This document shows positions 1-8,425 of a stretch of DNA of 41,803 bases, piece by piece. Origin of the DNA: Peptococcaceae bacterium UBA5767 (GTDB taxonomy: Bacteria > Bacillota > TC1 > UBA5767); assembly GCA_002418765.1 (NCBI GenBank), contig DIET01000012.1:90738-132540 (forward strand), written 5' to 3'. The notes beneath the pieces were generated by a model. It searched no databases and was not told where the DNA came from. It saw nothing but the letters and a program-made list of their open reading frames with translations. A program made the position numbers and the translations under genes. Position 1 is the stretch's first letter, and the number at the start of each line of letters is the position of its first letter.

Positions 1-146
1 TTCTGGAGCCATATTGGTTTGTTTAGCTATTTTGTATTTGGAGTTCTTTTACCCAAAAAAGATTCCAAATTGAAATAAACAAGAGAAACACGAATGGCAT
101 ATCATTATTGTTTTCCATTGTGTGGTGCTGCAAAAAAAAATGTTGT

Positions 147-1181
147 TTATGGTAAAATGAGGGTGTGATTTCCCCATGTGGTGCCCCGATGGACCAAAGT
201 TACCGGCAGAAGAAGATGTTCGGGTTTTTTTTGAGAATCATCAATGTGTTGCCAGAGTAAGGTAGCAGCCTTCCTGCCCACCTCAATATTGGGTGATTTT
301 AGGGTGCTCAGTGTGGGTGTTGTATAACGGGACATGGGGATGTCGTCGAATCCAATCAATTCCAGATCTTGGGGTAGGGAAAGACCCAATTCATGGGTTC
401 CCTTCAGAGCACCCAGAGCCAGTAGATCATTGAGACACAAAATGGCTGTGGGTGGCAGGGATGAACGCATCAGACGATGTAGTGCCAAGCGTCCGCTTTC
501 CATTTCAGAAAACTGCGCTTCCTCAATGGCCAATGAAATATGCTGCCATAAAGGGTTTTGTAGGGTATCTTGGATGGCTGAGATTCTGCGCTTGGATGTC
601 AGGAGTTCAAGCTCTCCGGAAATCACAGCGATATGCTGGTGTCCTCTTTCCAAATAATAGTCCAGTGCATCACGCATGCCTTGTTCATCATCGATATAGA
701 CACTGGAGCAACCTAGATCGGTCACCATTTTTTCCAGCATGACGGTTGGGACAGAAAGCTTCTCGATGACGTCAAGGAGTTTGGTGGCTTTGAAGTCGGA
801 ACCGAAAATAATCAAACCACGGATTTGCCGTTGATCGATATTGTCCAAAATGCTCAATTCGGGATTGCCTTTGGCTTGATCAGAAAAAACCATGAGATTA
901 AAACCATGTTCGGTAAAGATTTGTTGACAGCCTTCGGCCATTTGGGCGAAGACTGAGTTGGTCAAGGTTGGCAAAAACATGCCCACCAGATTGGATTGAC
1001 CAGTAGAAAGAGCCTTGGCCAGAGGGCTCGGTACATAGTGATGTTTGGCGATGATGGCCATGATGTTTTCTCTGGTTTCTTTTTGTACCACATGGGGCTG
1101 GTTGATGGCCCGGGATACTGTCGCTTTGGAGACCCCAGCCATGTGAGCGATTTGTTTAATGGTCAGAGCGATAACAAACAC
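147..1181 (-). CDS. LacI/GalR-family transcriptional repressor
   Basis: The N-terminus carries a typical LacI helix-turn-helix (TIKQIAHMAGVSKATVSRAI) followed by a periplasmic-binding-protein-like sensor domain ending in motifs such as LIGFDDIPMSRYTTPTLST, so it should be a sugar-responsive DNA-binding repressor. The protein is about 344 residues, normal for the family. The start is uncertain. The reading frame is open up to 1268, but the predicted promoter of this gene would start the RNA near 1193, which excludes the upstream ATGs. GTG at 1181 is chosen; CTG at 1169, right before the TIKQ helix, is possible. It is divergent from the sugar kinase operon, and a LacI-type operator sits at that operon's promoter, so it most likely represses the operon until the substrate or its phosphate is present. 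Family assignment is secure; the inducer is unknown. Confidence 0.93.
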   Translation of the reverse strand: MFVIALTIKQIAHMAGVSKATVSRAINQPHVVQKETRENIMAIIAKHHYVPSPLAKALSTGQSNLVGMFLPTLTNSVFAQMAEGCQQIFTEHGFNLMVFSDQAKGNPELSILDNIDQRQIRGLIIFGSDFKATKLLDVIEKLSVPTVMLEKMVTDLGCSSVYIDDEQGMRDALDYYLERGHQHIAVISGELELLTSKRRISAIQDTLQNPLWQHISLAIEEAQFSEMESGRLALHRLMRSSLPPTAILCLNDLLALGALKGTHELGLSLPQDLELIGFDDIPMSRYTTPTLSTLKSPNIEVGRKAATLLWQHIDDSQKKPEHLLLPVTLVHRGTTWGNHTLILP

Positions 1182-1199
1182 CTCATTTCGTATAAGTCT

Positions 1200-1228
1200 A
1201 TTATGGAAAAGAATATCAAGTTGGTCAA
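1200..1228 (-). promoter_or_regulatory. Predicted promoter of the LacI-type gene
   Basis: On the minus strand TTGACC (1228-1223) and CATAAT (1205-1200) are separated by 17 bp, each one mismatch from the sigma-A consensus. Transcription would begin near 1193, leaving a short leader before the regulator. It lies back to back with the kinase operon promoter, only 4 bp apart. Confidence 0.65.
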
Positions 1229-1232
1229 GATG

Positions 1233-1261
1233 TTTACAAAATGAGAGGAACATGTTATGAT
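1233..1261 (+). promoter_or_regulatory. Predicted promoter of the sugar kinase operon
   Basis: TTTACA (1233-1238) and TATGAT (1256-1261) with a 17 bp spacer, both one mismatch from the sigma-A consensus. The expected start of transcription, near 1268, is immediately next to the LacI-type operator. Confidence 0.75.
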
Positions 1262-1269
1262 AAATCAAA

Positions 1270-1283
1270 TGAAACCGGTTACA
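1270..1283. promoter_or_regulatory. LacI-family operator
   Basis: TGAAACCGGTTACA is a near-perfect palindrome with the central CG typical of LacI/GalR sites (TGNAANCGNTTNCA type). It covers the predicted transcription start of the kinase operon, so bound repressor would block initiation. The divergent LacI-type gene is the obvious ligand protein; CcpA binding is a less likely alternative. Confidence 0.8.
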
Positions 1284-1309
1284 TAAGCCGGAGCAGGAGG
1301 CAGGATGAC

Positions 1310-2755
1310 ATGAGTTTGTATCTGGGACTGGATGCAGGGGGAAGTAGCATCAAGGGTGTATTGGCAGATAGAGATGGACAAGTTCTGGCGATGCAGCGTA
1401 TTCCCTATGAAACCATGCATCCCGCTACAGGCTGGGCTGAACAAGATGCCGAGTATTGGTGGGAGGCCACGAGAAGCATCTTGGGTCATTTTGTTGAGAA
1501 GTGTCCTTCGATGAAGACGGAGCTGGCTGGCATTATGGTTAGCGGCATGGTTCCCAATTTGGTACCCGTAGATGAGGATGGTCAGGTTGTTCGTCCGGCT
1601 ATTTTGTACAGGGACAATCGGGCAGTCGATGAATGTAAAATGCTCCAGGAACGATTTGGATTGCATTTTTTGATGCAGGATGTCATTCCGAAATGGATTT
1701 GGCTACGAGATCATGAGCCAGAGCATTTCAAAAGAACCAGGCTTTTGTTGGGTACACATGCCTTTCTGGCTTACCGACTGACGGGAAATCCCAACATTGA
1801 TGCGGATACGGCCGGATTGTATGGGCACAGCTCTTTTGATGCCGAGTCTGGCTGGAATGAAACATTGTTTAGAAAATTGAACCTGCCAGCATCTGTTTTG
1901 CCGCCACATTATTTGCCGACGGAAGCGGTTGGTTATGTGCGTGAGCAATGGAAGAAAGAGTTTGGCATAGAAGGGGACATTCCTGTTTATGCTGGTGCGG
2001 GAGATTCTCTGGCAGCCATTTTGGGCACGGGGGCTGTACATAAAGGTGACGGCATGATTTATCTGGGGACGGCCGCCACCATGTGGGTTTTGGAGGAAGA
2101 GTTGAGCCATATGGCCCGAAAACTCATTTTTGGCAGCAATCGACTCCACTTTGTGAGCAATGTTTTGGCAGGTGGTGATTCAGTAAAATGGGTACAAGCA
2201 TTGATGCAGATCTCTGATGCAGAATTAGAGGCATTGGAAGAGGCAGCCAGACGCATTCCGGCAGGCAGCGACGGGCTCATGTTCTTACCCCATTTGCTGG
2301 GTATACGAACACCGGTGCCCAATGCTATGGCCAGAGGATCAGTATTGGGGCTTTCTGCCGGCCATACGCCAGCTCATTTTTACAGGGCGCTTTTGGAAGG
2401 GGTGGCGTATAGTCTGTACCAAGGCTATGAGGCTTCCCATAGGAAGGCTGAAAGACTGTTAATCACGGGTGGAGGTGCCCAATGCTCGCTGTGGCGTGAT
2501 ATTGTTGCCAATGTCTTTAGGCTACCGGTAGAATATTATGAGAAAAGCGATGGCGCACTGGGGCTGGCCTATTTTGCAGCGTATGCCCGAGAGGATTTTT
2601 CTGATTTTTCTAGATTGGAATCCTGGTTGGGGTCGTCCATAACGGTGATGCCTGATTCAGCGAACAGTGAATGCTATAAGAGAGAATATGCACGATATGG
2701 GCAACTGGATCAAGCCATGATGGAAAGTTATCCTATTTTGGTGCAGGAGGAATGA
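1310..2755 (+). CDS. FGGY-family carbohydrate kinase (xylulokinase-like)
   Basis: A 481-residue protein with both actin-fold ATPase halves of the FGGY family: the N-terminal phosphate-1 loop LGLDAGGSSIKG, a central GAGDSLAAILGTGAV segment and the C-terminal adenosine motif ITGGGAQCSLWRDIVANVF. Such enzymes phosphorylate ketoses or polyols in the cytoplasm. The ATG at 1310 is chosen because GGAGG (1296-1300) lies at a good distance; the frame is open upstream to 1241 but that part has no homology-like content. It is the first gene of a six-gene operon with dehydrogenases and an aldolase, suggesting the order oxidise polyol, phosphorylate ketose, cleave. The exact substrate (xylulose, ribulose, erythrulose or another) cannot be read from the sequence. 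Confidence 0.9.
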   Translation: MSLYLGLDAGGSSIKGVLADRDGQVLAMQRIPYETMHPATGWAEQDAEYWWEATRSILGHFVEKCPSMKTELAGIMVSGMVPNLVPVDEDGQVVRPAILYRDNRAVDECKMLQERFGLHFLMQDVIPKWIWLRDHEPEHFKRTRLLLGTHAFLAYRLTGNPNIDADTAGLYGHSSFDAESGWNETLFRKLNLPASVLPPHYLPTEAVGYVREQWKKEFGIEGDIPVYAGAGDSLAAILGTGAVHKGDGMIYLGTAATMWVLEEELSHMARKLIFGSNRLHFVSNVLAGGDSVKWVQALMQISDAELEALEEAARRIPAGSDGLMFLPHLLGIRTPVPNAMARGSVLGLSAGHTPAHFYRALLEGVAYSLYQGYEASHRKAERLLITGGGAQCSLWRDIVANVFRLPVEYYEKSDGALGLAYFAAYAREDFSDFSRLESWLGSSITVMPDSANSECYKREYARYGQLDQAMMESYPILVQEE

Positions 2756-2756
2756 G

Positions 2757-3383
2757 ATGAAGATAGCAGCATTTTGTGGCAGTTTTCGTAAGAAAGGCAA
2801 TACGGCGACGGCACTAGCCCGCATTCTCAAGGGGGCCAGTGATGCTGGAGCAGAAACGGAGCTCTTTTTTCTGGGTGATTATGAGATCAAACCCTGTAGA
2901 GGATGCAAGGTCTGTGAACAAACCCATCAGTGTATTATCAAGGATGATATGGGACCAATCCATCAGGCGATAGAACAATGTGATGCCATTGTGGTGGGCA
3001 CACCAACCTATTATGGTGATATTACGGGTCTGTTTAAGAATTATGTGGACCGTAATTACCCTTTTATTGAAGTGGTGGCCAAAGACAACCAATCCAAAGA
3101 GCTGGTTTTTGGCAGTATTTTAAAGAAGGTCAAACCAGGCATGATGGTGGCAGTCAGCGGTGGTATGGGTGAAGAGATTTTTGGTTGTCATCGGAAGGTA
3201 GTGCGTTATCATTTTAATGATATTAATGCCTATTTATACAAAGAACTATTGCTGCCGTTTACAACGTGGACAGAATTTGATGAACATCATGAAAAATGGG
3301 ATGAGGCGTATGCGCTGGGACAGGTGCTGGTATCCCGTGTTTTAGAAGGTGACCATCCCAGGGTGATCAACGAAATTTCTTAG
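2757..3383 (+). CDS. Iron-sulfur flavoprotein / NADPH-dependent FMN reductase family
   Basis: A 208-residue flavodoxin-fold protein. The N-terminal FMN phosphate loop GSFRKKGNT (8-16) is followed by a compact cysteine motif C47-x2-C50-x2-C53-x5-C59, the arrangement seen in Methanosarcina-type iron-sulfur flavoproteins that carry a [4Fe-4S] cluster, and by GTPTYYGDITGLFKNYVDR, the conserved FMN-side region. It probably shuttles electrons between a reductant (ferredoxin or NAD(P)H) and an unknown acceptor. It starts one base after the kinase stop, with AGGAGG at 2745-2750, so it is co-transcribed. Its presence in a sugar operon is unusual: it may recycle NADH made by the dehydrogenases or reduce an intermediate. 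Confidence 0.85.
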   Translation: MKIAAFCGSFRKKGNTATALARILKGASDAGAETELFFLGDYEIKPCRGCKVCEQTHQCIIKDDMGPIHQAIEQCDAIVVGTPTYYGDITGLFKNYVDRNYPFIEVVAKDNQSKELVFGSILKKVKPGMMVAVSGGMGEEIFGCHRKVVRYHFNDINAYLYKELLLPFTTWTEFDEHHEKWDEAYALGQVLVSRVLEGDHPRVINEIS

Positions 3384-3392
3384 GAGGAAAAC

Positions 3393-4397
3393 ATGAAAGC
3401 ATTGGTAAGATATGATGACCAGGCCTATGCCTGGAGAGTAGAAGAGATGGATGAACCTGTTTGTGGACCTGAGGAAGTAAAAATCAAGGTAGCTTATGCT
3501 GGTATCTGTGGTAGTGATTTACATATGTACCATGGCGTTTTCATTGTACCCGGCAAGTTTGTTTCAGGGCATGAATTCAGCGGGACCATTGCGGAAATCG
3601 GGGAACAGGTTACGGGATTTATGGTGGGAGAAAGAGTTACTGTGGAACACACATATTCTACTTGTGGTGTCTGCAAGGTTTGCCGCAAAGGATCCTATCA
3701 GTTGTGTAAAGAGAGAAAATCGATAGGTTTTGACGTCAATGGCGCTTTTGCCGAGTACTTGACAGTCAGACCGGAATATATTCATCGGTTGCCAAAGAAT
3801 GTTAGCCTCAAGGAAGCAGGTCTGTCCGAACCACTGGCTTGTGCCGTGCATGCCGTGGAATTGATCAAACCAGAACCTTTTGACAGGGTGCTGGTGATTG
3901 GTCCGGGTCCCATAGGGCTATTGACAGCGTTGACCTTTATGGCACACCAGGCTAAGGTGGATATCGTGGGTACCCCGAACGATGGACTTCGACTGGACAA
4001 AGCCAGAGAAATGGGTATTTCGGTCATTGAAAATCCAGAGGAAGATGCATATAGTATTGTGGCGGAATGTTCTGGTAGTCAAGGTGGTATGAATCTGGCT
4101 TTGAAGAGCGTTGAGCGAGGTGGTCAGTATCTTCAAGTGGGAATTGCCGGAAAGCCGGTTAGCCTTGATTTTGATGCACCGTTGTACAAAGAATTGAATA
4201 TTCAAGGGACCTATTGTCACAATTATGCTTCTTGGGAAAAAACCATTGATTATCTCTCCCGGGGGTTGATTGATGTCAAGCCTCTGATTAGCAAGGTAAT
4301 TGCGCTTGAGGATTGGAAAGAAGCCATTGAGGAATTGGATCAACAAAAAGCTTTGAAGATTCTGATTGGATTTGGGAGTGCAGAAGATGAACAATAG
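3393..4397 (+). CDS. Zinc-dependent MDR alcohol/polyol dehydrogenase (sorbitol/threonine dehydrogenase type)
   Basis: A 334-residue medium-chain dehydrogenase with all classic marks: catalytic zinc ligands C39 (GICGSDLH) and H60-E61 (GHEFSG), structural zinc cysteines C91, C94, C97 and C105, and the Rossmann dinucleotide loop VIGPGPIGL near residue 170. It should oxidise a secondary alcohol of a polyol to a ketose, or the reverse, with NAD(H). AGGAGG-like sequence precedes the ATG, ten bases after the flavoprotein. It overlaps the next dehydrogenase by 11 bases. It is the most conventional of the three MDR enzymes in this operon. Confidence 0.9.
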   Translation: MKALVRYDDQAYAWRVEEMDEPVCGPEEVKIKVAYAGICGSDLHMYHGVFIVPGKFVSGHEFSGTIAEIGEQVTGFMVGERVTVEHTYSTCGVCKVCRKGSYQLCKERKSIGFDVNGAFAEYLTVRPEYIHRLPKNVSLKEAGLSEPLACAVHAVELIKPEPFDRVLVIGPGPIGLLTALTFMAHQAKVDIVGTPNDGLRLDKAREMGISVIENPEEDAYSIVAECSGSQGGMNLALKSVERGGQYLQVGIAGKPVSLDFDAPLYKELNIQGTYCHNYASWEKTIDYLSRGLIDVKPLISKVIALEDWKEAIEELDQQKALKILIGFGSAEDEQ

Positions 4398-5418
4398 GAT
4401 CCTGGTGATGACTGCAGTAGGAAAAAGTGAGTTAAGAGACGTACAGACCAAACCACTGAGTGAAGACGAGGTGCTTATCAAAGTGGAAGCCTGTGGTCTG
4501 TGTACCTGGGAGCGATACATTTATTCTGGAGAAGAGCCGGCTGGGTTTCCTTTTCATGGAGGGCATGAGACAGCGGGCACAGTAGTAGAAATGGGTGATG
4601 CTGTACAGGGTTTGACGCCTGGGCTTCCGGTAGCGGTGGTCAGTTGGAAGCGGTGTAATGCCTGTGTGCCTTGTCGTCGTGGCTTTGACAATCATTGTGA
4701 AACCATGATGGGCGAGCTTCCAGAGGGAACCTTGTGGGGCCCAGCGGGGTTTGCACAGTACTTGGTGGTGAAGCGTTATGAAGTATTCCCATTGGGAGAC
4801 AAGGTCCCTGTGCATTTTGGTATTTTGGCGGAACCACTGTCCTGTGTGGTTCGGAGCATCAAGCGAAGCCATATCAAACCAGAAGAAAAGGCTGTCGTGA
4901 TCGGAGCCGGGCTGATGGGACTTTTGTTCATGAAAGTACTAAAACATCGAGGCAATCGTGTGGTGGTGGTCCAACGCAGCGAAGCAAGAAGGAAGCTGGC
5001 GCTTTCTATGGGAGCTGATTTGGTTGTGGATCCCCAGCAGGAGGGTTGGGAAAATCTGGTAATCGATTATACAGGCGGCTATGGTGCAGAGGCTATTTTT
5101 TATACGGCAGGTGGAGCCAGTATGCTCAATACATGTTTGCATCTGGCGGCCATCGGTGGAAGCATCTTGATGTATGCGCCCTTGTATGATGATGCCGCAG
5201 TGTTGGAGGCTGATGTCATTCATTTCCGAGAACTGAATGTGGTGGGCAGTATTCGCCATGACAAAGAAAGCGCCTTTGAAGCGGTGCGGTTGCTTGGCAG
5301 TGGGGAGTTGGATCTGCAAGGACTCAATCTGGTATTTGAAGATTTGGAACGTTTTGAAGAAGGAATTGAGCGCGCCAATGAGGATAGAAATATTCATCGA
5401 ATTATGTTTAGAGCATAG
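4387..5418 (+). CDS. Zinc-dependent MDR dehydrogenase with a CTWE active-site motif
   Basis: A 343-residue MDR protein with catalytic C39 and H60-E61, structural cysteines C90, C93, C96 and C104, and the nucleotide loop VIGAGLMGLL. Where most family members have C-G-S/T-D after the catalytic cysteine, this one has C39-T40-W41-E42. The third dehydrogenase of the operon shares this motif and the phrase WGPAGFA, so the two are paralogues of one unusual subfamily. The ATG at 4387 is preferred because GGGAG (4374-4378) lies upstream; the gene then overlaps its predecessor by 11 bases, implying translational coupling. Substrate unknown; polyol, ketose phosphate or aldehyde reduction are all possible. 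Confidence 0.85.
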   Translation: MNNRILVMTAVGKSELRDVQTKPLSEDEVLIKVEACGLCTWERYIYSGEEPAGFPFHGGHETAGTVVEMGDAVQGLTPGLPVAVVSWKRCNACVPCRRGFDNHCETMMGELPEGTLWGPAGFAQYLVVKRYEVFPLGDKVPVHFGILAEPLSCVVRSIKRSHIKPEEKAVVIGAGLMGLLFMKVLKHRGNRVVVVQRSEARRKLALSMGADLVVDPQQEGWENLVIDYTGGYGAEAIFYTAGGASMLNTCLHLAAIGGSILMYAPLYDDAAVLEADVIHFRELNVVGSIRHDKESAFEAVRLLGSGELDLQGLNLVFEDLERFEEGIERANEDRNIHRIMFRA

Positions 5419-5481
5419 CTACGGGCGTCTCAGGATATGGGAATAACGTTGTAATAAAATGATTTATGGAGGAATAAGAGT

Positions 5482-6276
5482 ATGATGAGTGCAGGAAAGT
5501 ACAGGAGAATGAGCAATTTTGTGGGTAAGGATGGGAAATCAACCATCGTAGCCTTTGATCATGGGGCTACCAGTGGGCCAATGAAGGGTATCGAGGATCC
5601 CGGGGAAATTTTGAAAAAAATCGTAGCCGGAAAACCCGATGCGGTGTTGTGTACGGTAGGCGTCGCTGAAAAGTACAAAGAGATTTTGGCCGATACAGGC
5701 CTGATCGTTCGCATTGATTTCCCGGCAACGGATTTGGTTCCTGGGCCTTCGGATTGCATGTTGCTGATTGAAGTCAAAGAGGCTGTGCAACTGGGTGCCG
5801 ATGCCATCATTATGACCGCCGGGCCTGGTGTGGGCGTGGAGAGGACTACAATGGCCAATTTTACTCAAGTGGCCCGTGAGTGTAATGAGTATGGTATGCC
5901 CTTTATTGCGGAAATGTATCCTGGCGGATTTAATCCCGCCCCGGAAATGATCAACATTGACAATTTGAAGCTGGCGGCCAGAATGGCGGCAGAATGGGGT
6001 GCAGATTTTCTGAAGATGCCCTATCGCCCAGGCTATGAGCCAGTGGTGGAAGGTACGTTTATTCCCATTGTGGTTCTTGGTGGCGCCAAAACCAATTCTG
6101 AAGAAGAATTTTTAGCCAGTATTCGAGAAGCGGTGGATGCCGGGGCTGTAGGGTGTGCCATTGGTCGCAATGCCTGGGGTGCATCGAATCCCACGAATAT
6201 GGTAAGAGCGCTGAATGCCATCATTCATGATGGTGCTTCAACAAAAGAAGCAATCAGTATTTTGAAAGGTGAATGA
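5482..6276 (+). CDS. Class I aldolase of the DhnA/LsrF (FbaB) family
   Basis: A 264-residue TIM-barrel protein resembling DhnA/LsrF-type aldolases. The segment ADFLKMPY places a lysine (K178) where the family forms its Schiff base, and the C-terminal phosphate-binding part VVLGGAKT...GAVGCAIGRNAWG is conserved. It probably cleaves, by retro-aldol or thiolytic-like chemistry, the phosphorylated ketose produced by the operon kinase, giving a C3 or C2 fragment. GGAGG (5468-5472) precedes ATG 5482; a second ATG at 5485 is equally in frame. A 63-base gap separates it from the preceding gene, without a visible terminator, so it stays in the same operon. Family is clear, substrate is not. Confidence 0.87.
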   Translation: MMSAGKYRRMSNFVGKDGKSTIVAFDHGATSGPMKGIEDPGEILKKIVAGKPDAVLCTVGVAEKYKEILADTGLIVRIDFPATDLVPGPSDCMLLIEVKEAVQLGADAIIMTAGPGVGVERTTMANFTQVARECNEYGMPFIAEMYPGGFNPAPEMINIDNLKLAARMAAEWGADFLKMPYRPGYEPVVEGTFIPIVVLGGAKTNSEEEFLASIREAVDAGAVGCAIGRNAWGASNPTNMVRALNAIIHDGASTKEAISILKGE

Positions 6277-6289
6277 GGAAGGAATGACT

Positions 6290-7312
6290 ATGAAAGGTTT
6301 GATTATGCGTGCCCCTAAAACCATGGGGATAGAAGAAATAGAAATGCCAGTGATGAAAGATAGTGATATCCTGGTCAAGGTGAAAGCCGTTGGGATCTGT
6401 ACTTGGGAACAAAAAGCGTACCAGAAAACCAAATATCCATTTTTTGGTGGTCATGAGATTGCTGGTGTGGTGGAAAAGATTGGTGCAGATGTTAAAACAG
6501 ATGTGAAGGTTGGCGACACAGTGGCCATTGCCAGTATTATCCGGTGTGGAGAATGTTACTACTGTCGTACCAATCAGGACAATCTTTGTCTCTACGGCGA
6601 GGACAATGCAGCCGATGGGGAAGCTTGGGGCCCGGCTGGTTTTGCTGATTATGTGTTGGCCAAGGGCTATCAGGTTTATAAGCTCAACAATGATATGGAT
6701 TATGCTTTGGGTACGGTATCTGAACCCATTGCCTGTGTTCTTCGGTCTGTGGAAAAAGGCAATTTGGATTTTGGTGATATTTGTGTGGTTCAAGGGGCTG
6801 GGATCATGGGACTGCTTCATGTAAAGCTTGCCAAGCTGCGAGGCGCTACTGTTATCGTTTCAGAACCTGATGAGAACAGAAGAAATAAGGCTGTAGATGC
6901 AGGTGCAGATTTTGCGGTGAATCCTTTTGAAACTGATCTCAAAGAATTTGTTTTTTCCAAAACAGGAAATGTAGGCGCCAAAGCAGTGTTCTTCACGGCG
7001 GGTGGTGCCAAGGCGGTGGAACAGGCATTTACTTTGATTATCCAAGGTGGGACCATCGTACTCTATGGATCACTTAATCCTGATGTACCCATTAGTCTTT
7101 CACCCAATATGATTCATTATTCCGAAACTATTTTGACGGGTGCGGCCAAACATACCAGAAAGAGCTTTCAAGAGGCCACCCAATTGTTGGCCAATGGCAG
7201 CATTGATGTCAGTGATCTTATCAGTGAGCGGATTCCTTTTAAAGAGTATGAGTTTGCTTTTGAAAGGGCTATGTCCTTGGATACCTATCGTGTTGTTTTT
7301 ACCATGGATTAG
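6290..7312 (+). CDS. Zinc-dependent MDR dehydrogenase with a CTWE active-site motif (paralogue)
   Basis: A 340-residue MDR enzyme with catalytic C37 and H55-E56, structural cysteines C86, C89, C92 and C100, and nucleotide loop QGAGIMGLL. Like the second dehydrogenase it has C-T-W-E (37-40) in place of C-G-S/T-D, and the block EAWGPAGFADYV. GAGGAA (6275-6280) sits ten bases before ATG 6290, which is therefore preferred over the in-frame GTG 6269 and ATG 6284. It is the last gene of the operon and is followed 27 bases later by a strong terminator. It could act on the aldehyde released by the aldolase, or on the second carbon of the starting polyol. Confidence 0.86.
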   Translation: MKGLIMRAPKTMGIEEIEMPVMKDSDILVKVKAVGICTWEQKAYQKTKYPFFGGHEIAGVVEKIGADVKTDVKVGDTVAIASIIRCGECYYCRTNQDNLCLYGEDNAADGEAWGPAGFADYVLAKGYQVYKLNNDMDYALGTVSEPIACVLRSVEKGNLDFGDICVVQGAGIMGLLHVKLAKLRGATVIVSEPDENRRNKAVDAGADFAVNPFETDLKEFVFSKTGNVGAKAVFFTAGGAKAVEQAFTLIIQGGTIVLYGSLNPDVPISLSPNMIHYSETILTGAAKHTRKSFQEATQLLANGSIDVSDLISERIPFKEYEFAFERAMSLDTYRVVFTMD

Positions 7313-7339
7313 TAGCTCCACAAGATGATATGATTTACC

Positions 7340-7375
7340 AAAAGAACCAAAGGCCTGCTGGCTTTTGGTTCTTTT
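7340..7375 (+). terminator. Rho-independent terminator of the sugar operon
   Basis: A 16-bp stem (7340-7355 with 7360-7375, one G-U pair) closes a TGCT loop; the 3' arm ends in CTTTT. It ends the six-gene operon and may also work from the opposite side for the convergent cyclo-ligase gene, since the arms begin AAAA. Confidence 0.85.
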
Positions 7376-7448
7376 GCGGTGGGTATCTCAAGAAGAAGGT
7401 ATGCATTTGGTCATCTAGGCAGGTTTATTTTTGTCGGTGGAAGGGTGG

Positions 7449-8030
7449 TTATTTCGCATATTGGTTTACCTCAATCCATTGTCGGTTGCTCAAGAGGGCA
7501 TCGAGTGGTACATCGTGAGGCTCTCTGGGAAGGAAAGATATAATCTGCGCATCAAACCCGACACCCAGTTTATAACAATGAGAACTAAGGCGTGGCAGCA
7601 AATAATCATAATAAGCAGCTCCGTAGCCCAAGCGGTAGCCTTGTAAGTCAAAAAAGATGGCCGGAACAAGTACCAAATCGATGTTTCTTAGCGTATCTTC
7701 CTGATATTTGGACAAGGAAGGTTCCAGAATCCCATAGGCGCTCCGTTTTAGTTCTTTTAGGGAGTTGGTCTCAATGGGAAGGATGTATCCACTATTTTGA
7801 TCTACAACCGGCAAATAGATAATTTTTTGATGGGCCCAGGCATGCTCCCTGAGTTGGGTCAGATCTATTTCGCTGCCGAACGCAGCAAACATCATGATGT
7901 GTTTGGCCTGTTGATATATGTCGAGTGATATGAGTTTGTCACAGATGATGGTTGATTTCTGATCACGGTCGGCAGGGAGCATGGCGTCTCGCAGGCGTAG
8001 TCCTTGTTTGCGCAAGAATTTCTTTTCCAT
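7449..8030 (-). CDS. 5-formyltetrahydrofolate cyclo-ligase
   Basis: A 193-residue protein with the diagnostic C-terminal motif GYRLGYGAAYYD and the preceding VPAIFFD segment of 5-FTHF cyclo-ligases (YgfA/Fau family). It converts 5-formyl-THF to 5,10-methenyl-THF using ATP in one-carbon metabolism. ATG 8030 is chosen because AGAAGG lies eight bases upstream; a GTG at 8039 in frame would sit inside that ribosome binding site. It is convergent with the sugar operon and divergent from the GIY-YIG gene. Confidence 0.9.
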   Translation of the reverse strand: MEKKFLRKQGLRLRDAMLPADRDQKSTIICDKLISLDIYQQAKHIMMFAAFGSEIDLTQLREHAWAHQKIIYLPVVDQNSGYILPIETNSLKELKRSAYGILEPSLSKYQEDTLRNIDLVLVPAIFFDLQGYRLGYGAAYYDYLLPRLSSHCYKLGVGFDAQIISFLPREPHDVPLDALLSNRQWIEVNQYAK

Positions 8031-8128
8031 GGATGACACCTTCTTTCTGAATCCAGTATAATATGATAGCAGTGATCTGAATAGATGTCCATAAACCTTT
8101 GAGGGACAAGACGCAGAAAGGAGTCTCT

Positions 8129-8425
8129 ATGCCATATGTCTATATGCTCCGTTGTCAGGATGGATCTTTTTATACGGGTTGGACTGTTGATTTAAAGCGT
8201 AGATTGTTGGTTCATAATCAGGGTAAAGGAGCCCGTTATACTAGGGCAAGATTGCCGGTCATGCTGGTTTATGCGGAGGAACTGCCTGATAAGAGCACAG
8301 CACTGAAACGAGAGTATCAGATCAAAAAATTGAGTCATCAGGATAAAGAAGGTTTGGTTGAGTTGTACGTGCTGAAAAATGAGCTGGAAGAAGCCATCAA
8401 GTTAGTGCAAGAGAAGCCATCATAA
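8129..8425 (+). CDS. GIY-YIG domain protein (UPF0213/YhbQ type)
   Basis: A 98-residue single-domain protein. It begins PYVYMLRCQDGSFYTGWT, where YVY and YTG fill the GIY and YIG positions, followed by the conserved arginine-rich KRRLLVHNQGKGARYT helix and a later glutamate in ALKREYQIKKLS. Members are small nuclease-fold proteins implicated in DNA repair or structure-specific cleavage, mostly uncharacterised. AAAGGAG (8117-8123) supports ATG 8129; the frame is open to 8099 but the extra residues do not fit the family. Confidence 0.9.
   Translation: MPYVYMLRCQDGSFYTGWTVDLKRRLLVHNQGKGARYTRARLPVMLVYAEELPDKSTALKREYQIKKLSHQDKEGLVELYVLKNELEEAIKLVQEKPS

Noticed and set aside
1..146. Left edge of the window
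   Set aside because: No gene, terminator or repeat can be supported in this short piece; an A run at 132-140 has no convincing hairpin.
1182..1268. N-terminal extension of the LacI-type protein to an upstream ATG
   Set aside because: The predicted promoter of the gene starts transcription near 1193, downstream of those ATGs, and the extension does not resemble LacI proteins.
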